Source of the DNA: Streptantibioticus parmotrematis | GTDB taxonomy: Bacteria; Actinomycetota; Actinomycetes; Streptomycetales; Streptomycetaceae | Assembly: GCF_019890615.1 (NCBI RefSeq) | Contig: NZ_JAINVZ010000011.1 | Location: 62,001-126,000 of the forward strand | Reading direction: 5' to 3' | Length of the DNA stretch: 64,000 nt | Part shown: positions 8,122 to 16,328 of the stretch, piece by piece | Position numbering within the stretch: position 1 is the stretch's first letter | How the letters are laid out: every line of letters begins with the position of its first letter | Notes under the pieces: generated by a model | What the model was told of the DNA's origin: nothing | What the model saw: only the letters and a program-made list of their open reading frames with translations | The model's database searches: none | Translations under genes and position numbers: made by a program

Positions 8122-9359
8122 GGCAGCTCCACGGTGACGACGGTCGGCCCCCCGACGGGGCTGTTGACCGACAGCGTGCCATCGACCGACGCCACCCGCT
8201 TGGCCAGTCCGGCGAGTCCGGTGCCGTCGTCCGGTCGCGCGCCGCCCACGCCGTCGTCGCTGACGACGACGAGGAGGATCGCGCCGAAGCGTTCCACGAC
8301 GACCTCGGCCCGCGAGGCCTCCGCGTGCTTGACCACGTTCGCCAGCGCCTCGGAGACGACGAAGTAGGCGACCGCCTCGATCGTGGGCGACGGCCGGGAG
8401 GGCAGGTCCACGGCGACCCGTACCGGGAGGGGTGCCCGCGCGGCGATCCCGGACAGCGCGGCGTCCAGGCCCCGGTCCTCCAGGACGGCGGGGTGCAACC
8501 CGCGTACCAGATGGCCCAGTTCCTCGATCGCCTCCTTCGCCTCGCGGTGTGCCTCGTCGATGACACGGCGGGCGTCGTCGGGAAGGTCGCCGAGCGTGGC
8601 CTTGGCGAGGCCGAGGTTGACCGCGAGCGAGACCAGGCGCTGCTGGGCTCCGTCGTGCAGGTCCCGCTCGATACGGCGCCGCTCGGCGTCCGCCGCGTCG
8701 ACCAGGTTGGCCCGGCTTTCCGTCAGATCCTCTACGCGGCGCACCAGTTGCTCCTCGCGGCTGGGGCCGAGCAGGACGGTGGCGGTACGGGTGTCGACTC
8801 GCGCGAGCGCCCCGGACGACCATCCCATGGCGTACAGCAGCGCGACGCCCGCCGTGGTGACGTACGCCGCCCAGGTCGAGTAGCCGGGGTGGCCGGCCCG
8901 CCAGTCCAGCGGGACCAGCCAGATCCACACGTACACCGACGTGGCGGCGAACGCCACGGCCCAGCCCGCCAGGACGACGGTTCCCGCGAGGGCGAGCAGC
9001 GGCCCGTCCAGCAGGTGGTATCGCAGCTGCCGGTGTCCCGCCCGCGATCGCAGCCACTCGGCCGTCCCGGGCCGTCGTCCGGTGTGCGGCGGGGGAATGT
9101 CCACACCGAGCCGGGTGCGGAAACGATCGCGTTGCACCCGGGTCAGCACCGGGCCGGCGAGGACCACGACGACAAGCGGACCGAGCACGGCGAGCAGGAT
9201 CGCCCACATCGCGACCGGTACGAAGAGGATCCACGGCAGGCCCAGGACGAACAGGACGCCCACCTGGACCAGGACACCCGTGGCGAGGAACGCGGCGGAG
9301 CGTCCCGCGCCCCGGAAGGGTGCGAGGAACGCGCGTCGCAGGCGGTCGGACGTGTGCAT
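8109..9359 (-). CDS. NarL-type sensor histidine kinase
   Basis: 416 residues from ATG 9359. Two pairs of hydrophobic segments (residues 20-75 and 115-190) are separated by a cytoplasmic loop. DAERRRIERDLHDGAQQRL carries phospho-acceptor His235, followed by the N-box region SEALANVVKHAEAS and DDGVGGARPDDGTGLAGLAKR. No Shine-Dalgarno precedes the ATG; TACCGT lies 7 bases before it, so a leaderless transcript is plausible. Coupled to the regulator at 7477-8121. The operon is convergent with the other two-component pair. Confidence 0.92.
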   Translation of the reverse strand: MHTSDRLRRAFLAPFRGAGRSAAFLATGVLVQVGVLFVLGLPWILFVPVAMWAILLAVLGPLVVVVLAGPVLTRVQRDRFRTRLGVDIPPPHTGRRPGTAEWLRSRAGHRQLRYHLLDGPLLALAGTVVLAGWAVAFAATSVYVWIWLVPLDWRAGHPGYSTWAAYVTTAGVALLYAMGWSSGALARVDTRTATVLLGPSREEQLVRRVEDLTESRANLVDAADAERRRIERDLHDGAQQRLVSLAVNLGLAKATLGDLPDDARRVIDEAHREAKEAIEELGHLVRGLHPAVLEDRGLDAALSGIAARAPLPVRVAVDLPSRPSPTIEAVAYFVVSEALANVVKHAEASRAEVVVERFGAILLVVVSDDGVGGARPDDGTGLAGLAKRVASVDGTLSVNSPVGGPTVVTVELPCAP

Positions 9360-9528
9360 GGGGAGACGGTAGACGCCCAGGTCACGCGCGGACCATGGCG
9401 AGAGCACCCGCCCCGGGGTGTATCTGGTGCCACCCCCGTGACGGACATCCGCGCTACTGACGGTGCGGTCCCCGACGGCCGAGGCTGAAAGCCGTGAAGC
9501 AGAGCCGGGAACACGGGGGTCGGTGTCG

Positions 9529-10008
9529 ATGAGCATTCTGACGCGTCGTCAAGTACTGCCGATGGCAAGGGAGTCGGGAGACCGGAAGCCGAAGGAGCCG
9601 AAGGAGCCGAAGGAGCCGGGACGTCGAAGGAACAGGTTCCGCGTGGGGCACGTGTTGTTCGCCTGCGGGCTCGCGCTCCTGCCGTGGCTCGTGGTGCTGG
9701 CCGACGGCCTGCCCGGCACGGCCACCGCGGCGCACTGGTGCACGGCGTGGGTCGGTCTGGACGCCCTGGAGGCGGTGGGGCTGATCGCCACCGGGTTGCT
9801 GTCGGTACGCGGGCACCGTCTGCACGCGCTGACGGCGGCGGCCACGGCGACGTTGCTGGTGGTCGACGCGTGGTTCGACACCACGACGGCGGCGCCGGGC
9901 GCGGACCTGGTCTCCGCCGTGGCGATGGCGCTTCTGGCGGAACTGCCGCTCGCGGCGGCCTGCGTCGTGCTGGCGGTACGAGGTCCGGTCGGCCCCGGGC
10001 CCGCCTGA
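9529..10008 (+). CDS. Small membrane protein of unknown function
   Basis: 159 residues. A charged N terminus with three KEP units (a 9-bp GAAGGAGCC repeat) precedes four hydrophobic segments: VLFACGLALLPWLVVLADG, GLDALEAVGLIATGLLSV, ALTAAATATLLVVDAW and VAMALLAELPLAAACVVLAV. No known domain is recognised. It lies 66 bp before a methyltransferase gene on the same strand. GTG 9463 would extend it by 22 residues. Confidence 0.7.
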   Translation: MSILTRRQVLPMARESGDRKPKEPKEPKEPGRRRNRFRVGHVLFACGLALLPWLVVLADGLPGTATAAHWCTAWVGLDALEAVGLIATGLLSVRGHRLHALTAAATATLLVVDAWFDTTTAAPGADLVSAVAMALLAELPLAAACVVLAVRGPVGPGPA

Positions 10009-10074
10009 CGGCCGTACCGGACCCACACGGCACCGTCGAATCCCACCATCCGTTCACATTCCTAGGAGACACCC

Positions 10075-10728
10075 ATGCCGCACACCCTCCCCACCGTCGG
10101 GCCCCGCGCCCGGTGGGCACTCGCCGCCGGTGCCGTCGCCGTTGCCGGGGGCGCCTGGTGGTACGGGGACAAGGCGCCGTACCCGTACGCCCAACGCAGG
10201 CTGCTGGACGTGCAGTTGCCGTTCCTCACCGCGCGGCGGCTGGACGACGTGCTCCGGCCGCGGCCGGGGGAACGGGTGCTGGAGGTCGGCCCGGGCACCG
10301 GCTTGCAGTCGTTGCACGTCGCCCCGCAGCTGGGTCCGGGCGGGCGGCTCGACGTGCTGGACGTCCAGCCGGAGATGCTCGATCACGTGATGCGGCGTGC
10401 GGAACGCCACGGGCTGGACAACATCACGCCCACCCGCGCGGACGCCCGCGAACTCCCGTTCCCGGATGGGGCGTTCGATGCCATGTACCTGGTGACCGCG
10501 CTGGGCGAGATCCCGGAGCCGGGGCGGGCGCTGGCGGAGGCGGTGCGGGTGCTGGCGCCTGGCGGGCGGCTGGTGGTGGGGGAGTTCTTCGACCGGCACT
10601 GGATCCCGTTCGGCAGACTGCACCGCCTCGCCGACGAGGCGGGCCTGCACCTCGGCACGCGTCAGGGCGCGCCCTTCGCGTACCTGGCCCGGTTCCACCC
10701 GTGCCCGTCGTACTCAGCGCGAACGTGA
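10075..10728 (+). CDS. Class I SAM-dependent methyltransferase with N-terminal anchor
   Basis: 217 residues. ATG follows AGGAGA by 7 bases. An N-terminal hydrophobic stretch (about 13-30, WALAAGAVAVAGGAWWYG) may anchor it in the membrane. Motif I VLEVGPGTGLQS, DVLDVQPEML, the acidic RADARELPFPDGAFD and RVLAPGGRLVVGEFF define a class I Rossmann methyltransferase of the ubiE-like Methyltransf_11 group. The substrate is unknown. Confidence 0.88.
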   Translation: MPHTLPTVGPRARWALAAGAVAVAGGAWWYGDKAPYPYAQRRLLDVQLPFLTARRLDDVLRPRPGERVLEVGPGTGLQSLHVAPQLGPGGRLDVLDVQPEMLDHVMRRAERHGLDNITPTRADARELPFPDGAFDAMYLVTALGEIPEPGRALAEAVRVLAPGGRLVVGEFFDRHWIPFGRLHRLADEAGLHLGTRQGAPFAYLARFHPCPSYSART

Positions 10729-10786
10729 CCGCGCGCCCTCTGGAGAAGCCGCCCGGAGGCCACGCGCCCCCTGAAGACCACGCCGC

Positions 10787-10816
10787 CCGGAGGCCACGCG
10801 CCGTCCGGGCCTCCGG
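10787..10816. terminator. Bidirectional hairpin between convergent genes
   Basis: CCGGAGGCC and GGCCTCCGG form a 9-bp stem with a 12-base loop, directly abutting the stop of the regulator gene at 10817 and 59 bp past the methyltransferase stop. A copy of the left arm region also occurs 34 bp upstream (from 10748), making a direct repeat of about 19 bp. No U-tract is present, as usual in this GC range. Confidence 0.55.
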
Positions 10817-11128
10817 TCAGCCCTCCGCGCGGCCCAGGCCGGAGCCGAGGAGGACCAGGAGGTCGTCGACGGTGCCCTGGTCGGCGGGGTGACGCAGGGG
10901 GGCGCCGAGGATGACGCGGTAGTGGTTGGCGCGGCCCTGCCTGGTGTGCGTCAGGTAGCCGCCGCTCTCCAGGTCGGCGATGATCTTCTGCACCGCGCGC
11001 TCGGTGAGCAGGCATCCCGCCGCGATGTCGCGGATGCGTGCGCCGGGGTTGCGGGCGATATGGGCCAGCACCCGTGCGTGGTTCGTCAGGAACGTCCAGG
11101 TGCCTCGCGTGTCTCGCCTGTCTTCCAT
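10817..11128 (-). CDS. Winged-helix (MarR/ArsR-like) transcriptional regulator
   Basis: 103 residues. WTFLTNHARVLAHIARNPG followed by IRDIAAGCLLTERAVQKIIADLESGGYLTHTRQG is a compact winged helix-turn-helix with recognition helix and wing. Short length and lack of a ligand domain fit small ArsR/MarR-like regulators. ATG 11128 lacks a ribosome site; TACCAT lies 8 bases upstream, suggesting a leaderless transcript. Targets are unknown. Confidence 0.8.
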   Translation of the reverse strand: MEDRRDTRGTWTFLTNHARVLAHIARNPGARIRDIAAGCLLTERAVQKIIADLESGGYLTHTRQGRANHYRVILGAPLRHPADQGTVDDLLVLLGSGLGRAEG

Positions 11129-11302
11129 GACATCAGATGGTACGAGACTCACGAAGAGCAATACACGAACTGGGATTCATGAATTTATTGACAGGTTGAC
11201 CCTGTGTGCGCATCATGAAACTGCCCCTGAGCGGGGGCGACCGCCCTGCCCAGACCCGGCGCCGCTTCCGACAGTGGCGGAAACCCGACTGGAGAGCACC
11301 CC

Positions 11303-12196
11303 GTGGAACGCCTCACAAAGGATGGCCTCGACCAGCTGACCGCCGTCCTCACGGCGCGGATCGGCGACCCCCGGGTGGTGCCGGCCACCACGGGCGGGTA
11401 CTCGTTGCGACACACCGTCGCCCACGCCATCCGTGGCGTCGAGGCGTACCTCGACCTGGCCACCGAGGAGCCCGCCCATCCCCACCTGGCGCGCTCCCGG
11501 GCGCAGGCGGAGGAACTGTGGGCGGTCCTGGAACGCGCCACAGCCCTGCTGGCCCACACCCCCACGCCGCCCACAGCCCCCACGGCCCCCACGCCGCCCA
11601 CAGCCCCCACGGCCCCCACGACGCTCGCAGCCCCCACGAGGCCCAAGGCCCTCGCGCGGCCCAAGCCCCCCACGAGGCCTGCCGCCCCCGCGGCGTCCGT
11701 CCCCGCCTCCGCGGCCACGCCCGCGGAACGGGCGATCGGCGGCCGGAGCACCATCCCGGCGCCCGCCTCGGCGCACGAAGCGCACGACGACCGCCCCGGC
11801 GAGCGAAAGGATCGACCGATGACGCGGGTCAGCCCCTCCCCCATCGACCCGTCCTCCCGCGCGACCCTCACCATCGCTCGCATCGGGTCCGTCCTCGTAC
11901 TGCGCCTGGCGGGTGAACTCGACCTGGCGAGCACCACGATCCTCGACGAGGCCTCGGCCACGGAGGCGTCCGCGCTCGTCTTCGACCTGTCCCGCCTCGA
12001 CTTCTGCGACTCCACGGGCCTGAACATCCTGCTGAGGCTGCGCCTCGCGGCGGAGCGCCGGGGCATCCCCGTACACGTGGCGGCGGCCCCCCGCCAGGTG
12101 GCCCGCCTGCTGGAGATCACGGGCGCCGCACGGATCTTCCGCATGCACGACAGCGTGGAGACGGCGATGAGCACGCTGGACGGAGAACGGGGCTGA
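11303..12196 (+). CDS. STAS-domain protein (anti-sigma factor antagonist-like) with N-terminal extension
   Basis: 297 residues if GTG 11303 is used. The C-terminal 110 residues are a STAS domain: VLRLAGELDLASTTILDEA, VFDLSRLDFCDSTGLNILL with the phosphorylatable Ser of the DSTG motif, and RIFRMHDSVETAMS. Such proteins bind RsbW-type kinases in partner-switching control of sigma factors. ATG 11820 in the same frame has AAAGGA 7 bases upstream and would give a standard 125-residue STAS protein. The N-terminal part also has coding-type GC3. It contains a 27-bp tandem repeat (TPPTAPTAP twice, about residues 86-103) and a Pro/Ala linker. Confidence 0.8.
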   Translation: MERLTKDGLDQLTAVLTARIGDPRVVPATTGGYSLRHTVAHAIRGVEAYLDLATEEPAHPHLARSRAQAEELWAVLERATALLAHTPTPPTAPTAPTPPTAPTAPTTLAAPTRPKALARPKPPTRPAAPAASVPASAATPAERAIGGRSTIPAPASAHEAHDDRPGERKDRPMTRVSPSPIDPSSRATLTIARIGSVLVLRLAGELDLASTTILDEASATEASALVFDLSRLDFCDSTGLNILLRLRLAAERRGIPVHVAAAPRQVARLLEITGAARIFRMHDSVETAMSTLDGERG

Positions 12197-12390
12197 GGCA
12201 CGGGTCCCTTTCCGGCTCCGGCCCACCGGCCTCGTGAGGGGGAGTCGGCAGCGTTCTTGCCGGGGCCGGCGTCCTGCGCGACCGTATTCATGTCGGGGCG
12301 ATGCCCGGAGGCGGTCTGTCTCCGGACGGTGCGCTTCGGACGGAAGAGTTCACGGCTGCGGGAGTCTCGTGAGGAGCAGCCAGGTGGGAC

Positions 12391-13032
12391 ATGACACCCC
12401 GTAAGCCCTGTGACCCTGTTGTCCGGCGAGTCCGCGTGTTGCCGTTCGACGCCGAAGCCGCGGCACGTCTGTCCGCGTGGGCCTCGGCGGACAGCGGTGC
12501 CCTCTTCGCCGCCGACCTGGATCTGCGCGGGATGGATCTGACCGGAGCCGACCTCACCGAGGCGGGGCTGTCCGACGCGTGTGCGGCGGGGACAACGCTG
12601 TGCGGAGCGGACATGTACCGGGTGTCGTGGGCGCGCGCGGACCTCACCGGAGCAAATCTGTCCCACAGCTGTTTGGTGAAGGCGGAGTTGGACGATGCCG
12701 ATGTGCGCGATGCGGTGCTGAGCGGCGCCGACCTCACCAGCGCGTCCTTGTGCTGGGCGAACGCCCGGGGCACCGGGTTCCGTGGAGCCCGATTCGTCGG
12801 CACGGCGCTGCTGGGCACCGATCTGCGCGGCGCCGACTTGACGCGAGCCGTCTCCGAACGGGCCTCACTGTCCGTCACATTGGACCGTACGACCCTGTTC
12901 ACCGGCGCCACCGGCTCCCTGTACGGACCCGTCACCGTGCTCGACGGCCGGGAACGCTCCGAGATCGACGGCCCCGCCCTCCAGCGATTCCTCGCCGAAC
13001 GTGGCGCGCACGTCGAAGTCCTGGCGCCCTGA
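12391..13032 (+). CDS. Pentapeptide repeat protein
   Basis: 213 residues. From about residue 38 to 150 the A(D/N)Lxx pattern repeats: ADLDLRGMDLTGADLTEAGL, ADLTGANLSHSCL, AELDDADVRDAVLSGADL, TDLRGADLTRA. Such repeats fold into a right-handed quadrilateral beta helix used as a scaffold or DNA mimic. No added catalytic domain is visible; the C terminus is a short alpha/beta tail. It sits at the left border of the immunity-like gene island, but a link is only positional. The 218 bp after it hold no gene. Confidence 0.88.
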   Translation: MTPRKPCDPVVRRVRVLPFDAEAAARLSAWASADSGALFAADLDLRGMDLTGADLTEAGLSDACAAGTTLCGADMYRVSWARADLTGANLSHSCLVKAELDDADVRDAVLSGADLTSASLCWANARGTGFRGARFVGTALLGTDLRGADLTRAVSERASLSVTLDRTTLFTGATGSLYGPVTVLDGRERSEIDGPALQRFLAERGAHVEVLAP

Positions 13033-13250
13033 CCGAGCGAAGGCGAGAGTCGTCGGGCACCATCTCCGATCGAGCGAGCACGACCGGCCCGGCGTAAAGG
13101 TACTGAGCAGTCCGCAACGGAACAGCTCCCGGGCTTTCTCTCCTTCCACGTCCTTGGCAGCCTGGAGACGGCCCTGCACTTGGGCGGCTCAGGCGGATGA
13201 TGAAAAGGCCGCTGTTCCGCACCCGCGAACCGAGTCCGTAAGGAAGAGTC

Positions 13251-13895
13251 ATGCCCTACTTGATGCGCTCACCGCAGGAGTGCGCCTCGTGGACCTGGGA
13301 GCTCGAGTCGGCCGGCCAAGATCTTGGCTCGGTGCTGGCCACTGCGGCACGCATCTCGTCTGTGTTCCGTGATCACGGTCTGCTCCGTCCGAACCGGCTC
13401 GCGTGGGGGTGGTTCGTCTTCGGGGAGGGACAGCTTCGTGGCAGTGCGCAGATCAGCCTCATGGGTCTCGAGCTCGACAGCGTGACGCTGGCCGAGGAGA
13501 TCCAGCGGTATCGACCCGTGGGCATCCCGAAGGCGCACGCCAGAACCGTCAGCTTGCGCGGACCTGGCGTCTGGATCGACGCGGACGGCACCGAGCGACA
13601 GGAGGACACCCTTGTCGAACTGATCGTTCATCACGATCGCACCGGGGTCGCGGCAGATGTCTCCGTCCACCACGACATCTGGATGCCCGTCGACTTCGCG
13701 GGCGTTCCCCATCCAGCCGTGTACGCGGCCAACGCACCCCGTCTGGAATCAGCCCTGCGGGCAGTGGAGGCGGAGTTGGGAGTGCCGGCCGAGCCCGGCG
13801 AGGGGACCTACTTCGGAATCGCCGACGGATACGGGCTGGCCGAACCCGAGTTGGACGACAACGGCCGGGGCCCGGATCTGACCGACCACCTCTGA
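13251..13895 (+). CDS. Orphan family protein A, probable immunity protein
   Basis: 214 residues; family not recognised. It is a clear paralogue of the gene at 16329-16985 (about 40 percent identical by eye) and of broken copies at 14094-14657 and 15574-15767. Shared landmarks: an N-terminal hydrophobic-charged block ending ATAARISSVFRDHGLL, WGWFVFGEG, GPGVWIDADGTERQED, VELIVHHD, VHHDIW, VPHPAVYAANAPRLESALR, and PGEGTYFGIADGYGLAEP. It is cytosolic, with no signal or membrane segment. Clustering with toxin and immunity remnants suggests an immunity role. GGAAG precedes the ATG by 6 bases. Confidence 0.7.
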   Translation: MPYLMRSPQECASWTWELESAGQDLGSVLATAARISSVFRDHGLLRPNRLAWGWFVFGEGQLRGSAQISLMGLELDSVTLAEEIQRYRPVGIPKAHARTVSLRGPGVWIDADGTERQEDTLVELIVHHDRTGVAADVSVHHDIWMPVDFAGVPHPAVYAANAPRLESALRAVEAELGVPAEPGEGTYFGIADGYGLAEPELDDNGRGPDLTDHL

Positions 13896-14093
13896 CAAGA
13901 ACGAGAACGGGCAAGGGTCGTCAGGAACCGATCCCCTGCCGAGAAGAATGCTGGCAGACAGCTGGTCGACCCCAGGGCCGCACACAAGATCGCGATCCTG
14001 GAAATCCACGAACCGAAGGTATTCGAACCGTGCTTCGAGGATGACTCCGCCACCGTTTCACTGAATGAACTGCAAAACCCGCGAGGAACCTCC

Positions 14094-14657
14094 ATGCCCA
14101 TTCTGATGCGCGCCCCGGAGGAGTGTGCCTCCTGGGTATGGGAACTAGATGAAGTCTCCACTCCAAGCCTGAAGCCCGCCCTGGCGACGGCGGCACGAAT
14201 ATCTGCGGTATTGAGCGATCACGGCCTGCTGAAGCCAAACGGCCTCGAATGGACTGGTTCGTCTTCGGCGCGGGCGGACTCGGTGTGCGAACCAGACTCT
14301 CCCTGGCGGGAACGTCGATCAATGACGCGCACTTGGTGACCCACGCTCTTGGGTCCAAGCCGGTGGGTTCGCCGGATGCCGAGATGTCCGACATCCTCGT
14401 GACCGGGACGGGGACCTGGGTCGACGCGCAAGGGGAGCAGCACCAGGAACAGCGCCTCGTCGAGTTGACGGTCTCTCCCGCTTCCATCGGCCTGTCCGCG
14501 GAAGGTGGCCGTCTTCCACGACACCTGGGGTGATTACGAAATCCAGCGGCCCAACGCTCTCCGCTTGGCCTCAGCCTTGCGAACGCATGATTCACTGCTG
14601 GGTGTGTCACCCGATGTGCTGGACGGTCGCAGCCCTGATCTCACCGGCAGGTTGTGA
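14094..14657 (+). pseudogene. Orphan family copy B, broken by two frameshifts and a deletion
   Basis: The first part reads LMRAPEECASWVWELDEVS to LKPNGLEW, then one base is missing at about 14252, where the paralogues read WGWF. The next part, WFVFGAGGLGVRT to VELTVSPASIGLSAE, runs in another frame until an extra G at about 14507. The original frame then resumes with VFHDTWGDYEIQRPNALRLA and ends GRSPDLTGRL before TGA at 14655-14657. About 15 residues matching the FGRPHPQVYGHN region are also lost. The two shifts compensate each other. The 198 bp upstream contain no supported gene. Confidence 0.8.
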
Positions 14658-14714
14658 TCGCGCTTTCCTGATACGGGCCACTGGCCCTGGTGAGAACAGC
14701 AAGGTGCGCGCCCT

Positions 14715-14762
14715 GTGACCGACATGGCTCCGGGTGCCGCACCTGTCCGATCCCGGAGGCAC
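14715..14762 (+). repeat. Segment duplicated downstream of copies B and C
   Basis: Bases 14715-14762 (GACCGACATGGCTCCGGGTG and onward) closely match 16984-17034 after copy C, with a few substitutions. The homology therefore extends past the stop codons of both paralogues, showing that DNA segments, not only genes, were duplicated. Confidence 0.65.
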
Positions 14763-14878
14763 GTACCCTCGGCGCCGGACGCCGCGCCCCCAACCTGTGG
14801 GCCTCTGCACGGTGGGCCAATACCTCCTGATCCCACCGCGACGCCGTCCGAGCTACTTCCGGAAGACGACGCACCGAC

Positions 14879-15136
14879 GATGGATTGGAAAAGACCTCAC
14901 ATGACCGTCCAGGTTCCCCGGCACGGCTGGAAGCGGGCCAAGATGACTTTCTTTCCGCCGAATTGGACGGAAAGCGATGTTCGACGAGCCCTGACGAAGG
15001 CTTTCGAGAACGCAACCGTAAAAGACCCGGACCTTTGCCTGTGGAAGGTCGCTATAAAGGGGTAGACTTCGAGGGCTATTACGACCCGAAGACCGAACAT
15101 GCCTTGACTAAGCATCCGCTCATGCCCAAGAAATAG
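14879..15136 (+). pseudogene. EndoU-like toxin C-terminal remnant, frameshifted
   Basis: Joining two frames gives about 85 residues: RHGWKRAKMTFFPPNWTESD, ALTKAFENATVKDPD, then after a one-base loss in the G run at 15059-15062, GVDFEGYYDPKTEHALTKHP to TAA-type stop TAG at 15134-15136. The order FP-x2-W, a helical stretch, and a GVxxEGYxDPxT-x6-HP end resembles the C-terminal half of bacterial EndoU ribonuclease toxins. The N-terminal catalytic His region is not convincingly present. It ends 8 bp before a gene in immunity position. Assignment is by eye only. Confidence 0.4.
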
Positions 15137-15144
15137 GAACCCAA

Positions 15145-15645
15145 GTGACTATCCGCACCACTTACTACACAGAAGACGCCAGGGAGCTCCCGAGCTTCAC
15201 GGGCCCGGCCGAACTCAAAATTCTCGGCCACTGGGTGACGAGCGATATCCAGCTGTCACCGTATGCTGTTCTCGAAGCCATCGACCTCGCGCGAACCGCA
15301 CAGGCCAACCCTGCTTTCGAACCCGAGAGCATGGACGGGAACGCCTTCACCGTAACGTTCAGCCCTGAGGGCCTCGTCGTGGAAAACCTGTACGTCGACC
15401 ATGTGCGCGGTGAGTTTACTCTCGATCAAGCGCTTCGAGTGCTACTGGACTTCTGGGAGTACTGCCGTCAGGCCATCCCCGCCAAGATTGAAGACCGACG
15501 CCGGGAATACCTCGAAGACCACGGAAGGGACCCGCTGGCCGGCATCCGGGACCCGACAGATTGGCAGGCCCACGCGTGGCGCGGGCCCGGGACCTGGATC
15601 GATGCGCAAGGAAGCAGCACCAGTAACAGCGCATGGTTGAGCTGA
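15145..15645 (+). CDS. Probable immunity protein with a fused fragment of the orphan family
   Basis: 166 residues starting GTG 15145 after AGGAACCC. Residues 1 to about 138 form one unit (LGHWVTSDIQLSPYAVLEAI, NAFTVTFSPEGLVVENLY, TLDQALRVLLDFWEYC) of unknown family with an alpha/beta immunity-like look. The position 8 bp after the EndoU-like remnant suggests it once neutralised that toxin. From about 15574 the frame runs into RGPGTWIDAQG, a motif of the orphan family, then stops after a frameshift, so the present C terminus is a mosaic. The gene may be functional or decaying. Confidence 0.55.
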   Translation: MTIRTTYYTEDARELPSFTGPAELKILGHWVTSDIQLSPYAVLEAIDLARTAQANPAFEPESMDGNAFTVTFSPEGLVVENLYVDHVRGEFTLDQALRVLLDFWEYCRQAIPAKIEDRRREYLEDHGRDPLAGIRDPTDWQAHAWRGPGTWIDAQGSSTSNSAWLS

Positions 15646-15767
15646 CGGTCTCTCCTGATTCCATCGGCCTGTCCACGGAAGTCGCCTTCTTCCACGACAT
15701 CAGGGATGGGTGCGGCTTTCCTGGCCGCCTGCATCCGGAGATCCAGCGGCACGACGCCCCCGCCTGA
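15574..15767 (+). pseudogene. Orphan family copy D, truncated fragment
   Basis: The 5' part (GPGTWIDAQG) is read in the frame of the preceding gene; from 15636 a different frame gives VELTVSPDSIGLSTEVAFFH and DIRDG, matching copies A to C, then a scrambled end to TGA at 15765-15767. Only the middle third of the family is present, so this is a recombination scar. Confidence 0.7.
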
Positions 15768-16143
15768 CTTCAGCCCCGCGAACTCGTCAACGTTCACGCG
15801 GGCGGCAAGGCGCGGGCCCGAGCGCACGCTCCACATCCGGATGAGCCAACGGGATCGTCCAGCCACGGGCCCCAGGGCAGCAACGGGGTGGGCCGGCCAA
15901 CGACTCCGCACAATGCGTCTCACGATCACGCCGGGCCGGGCAAGGGGCACGACACTGGAGGCCCCACCACTCGGCCCACGGTGGTGGAGAAGGCTCGACC
16001 GGAAAACCAAGAGGCGACAACAACCCGGCGCACACCGGCGGCTTCCACCGCCACTGGCCACACGATACGCCGAGGCACGCAATGCGATTGATACGCAATT
16101 TCGGGCGACCACCATCGACGATGGTGGTGCGGAAGTCGCGTAG
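15768..16143 (+). other. Gap without a supported gene, upstream part of a possible toxin remnant
   Basis: A frame from 15706 is open to TAG at 16141-16143, but its first 300 bases have poor coding character. Its last 25 residues (YAEARNAIDTQFRATTIDDG and EVA) are more protein-like and are in the same frame as the remnant that follows the TAG. Confidence 0.35.
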
Positions 16144-16305
16144 GCCGCTGGACTACTGGTAGCAGTGCTCGACATCAAGAACGGCACCAAGAGCAGTCTC
16201 ACGCCCGAACTCCTGCGCAGGATACAGTCGAAGGCGGACGCAATGAACGCCACGGTTGAGCTACGCTTTGAAGACGGGTCCATTACTGTCGAGCCAACTC
16301 CATGA
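16144..16305 (+). pseudogene. Possible restriction-endonuclease-fold toxin C-terminal remnant
   Basis: 53 codons between TAG 16141 and TGA 16303, in frame with the preceding open stretch. They read LLVAVLDIKNGTKSS, TPELLRRIQSKADAMNATVE and LRFEDGSITVEPTP. A strand ending in DxK followed by Asn, then a helix and a final beta hairpin, is the layout of nuclease toxins of the Tox-REase type. It ends 23 bp before paralogue C, the usual toxin-then-immunity order. This is a tentative reading of a very short segment. Confidence 0.3.
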
Positions 16306-16328
16306 GTTCATAGCAATACAGGAGAAAC

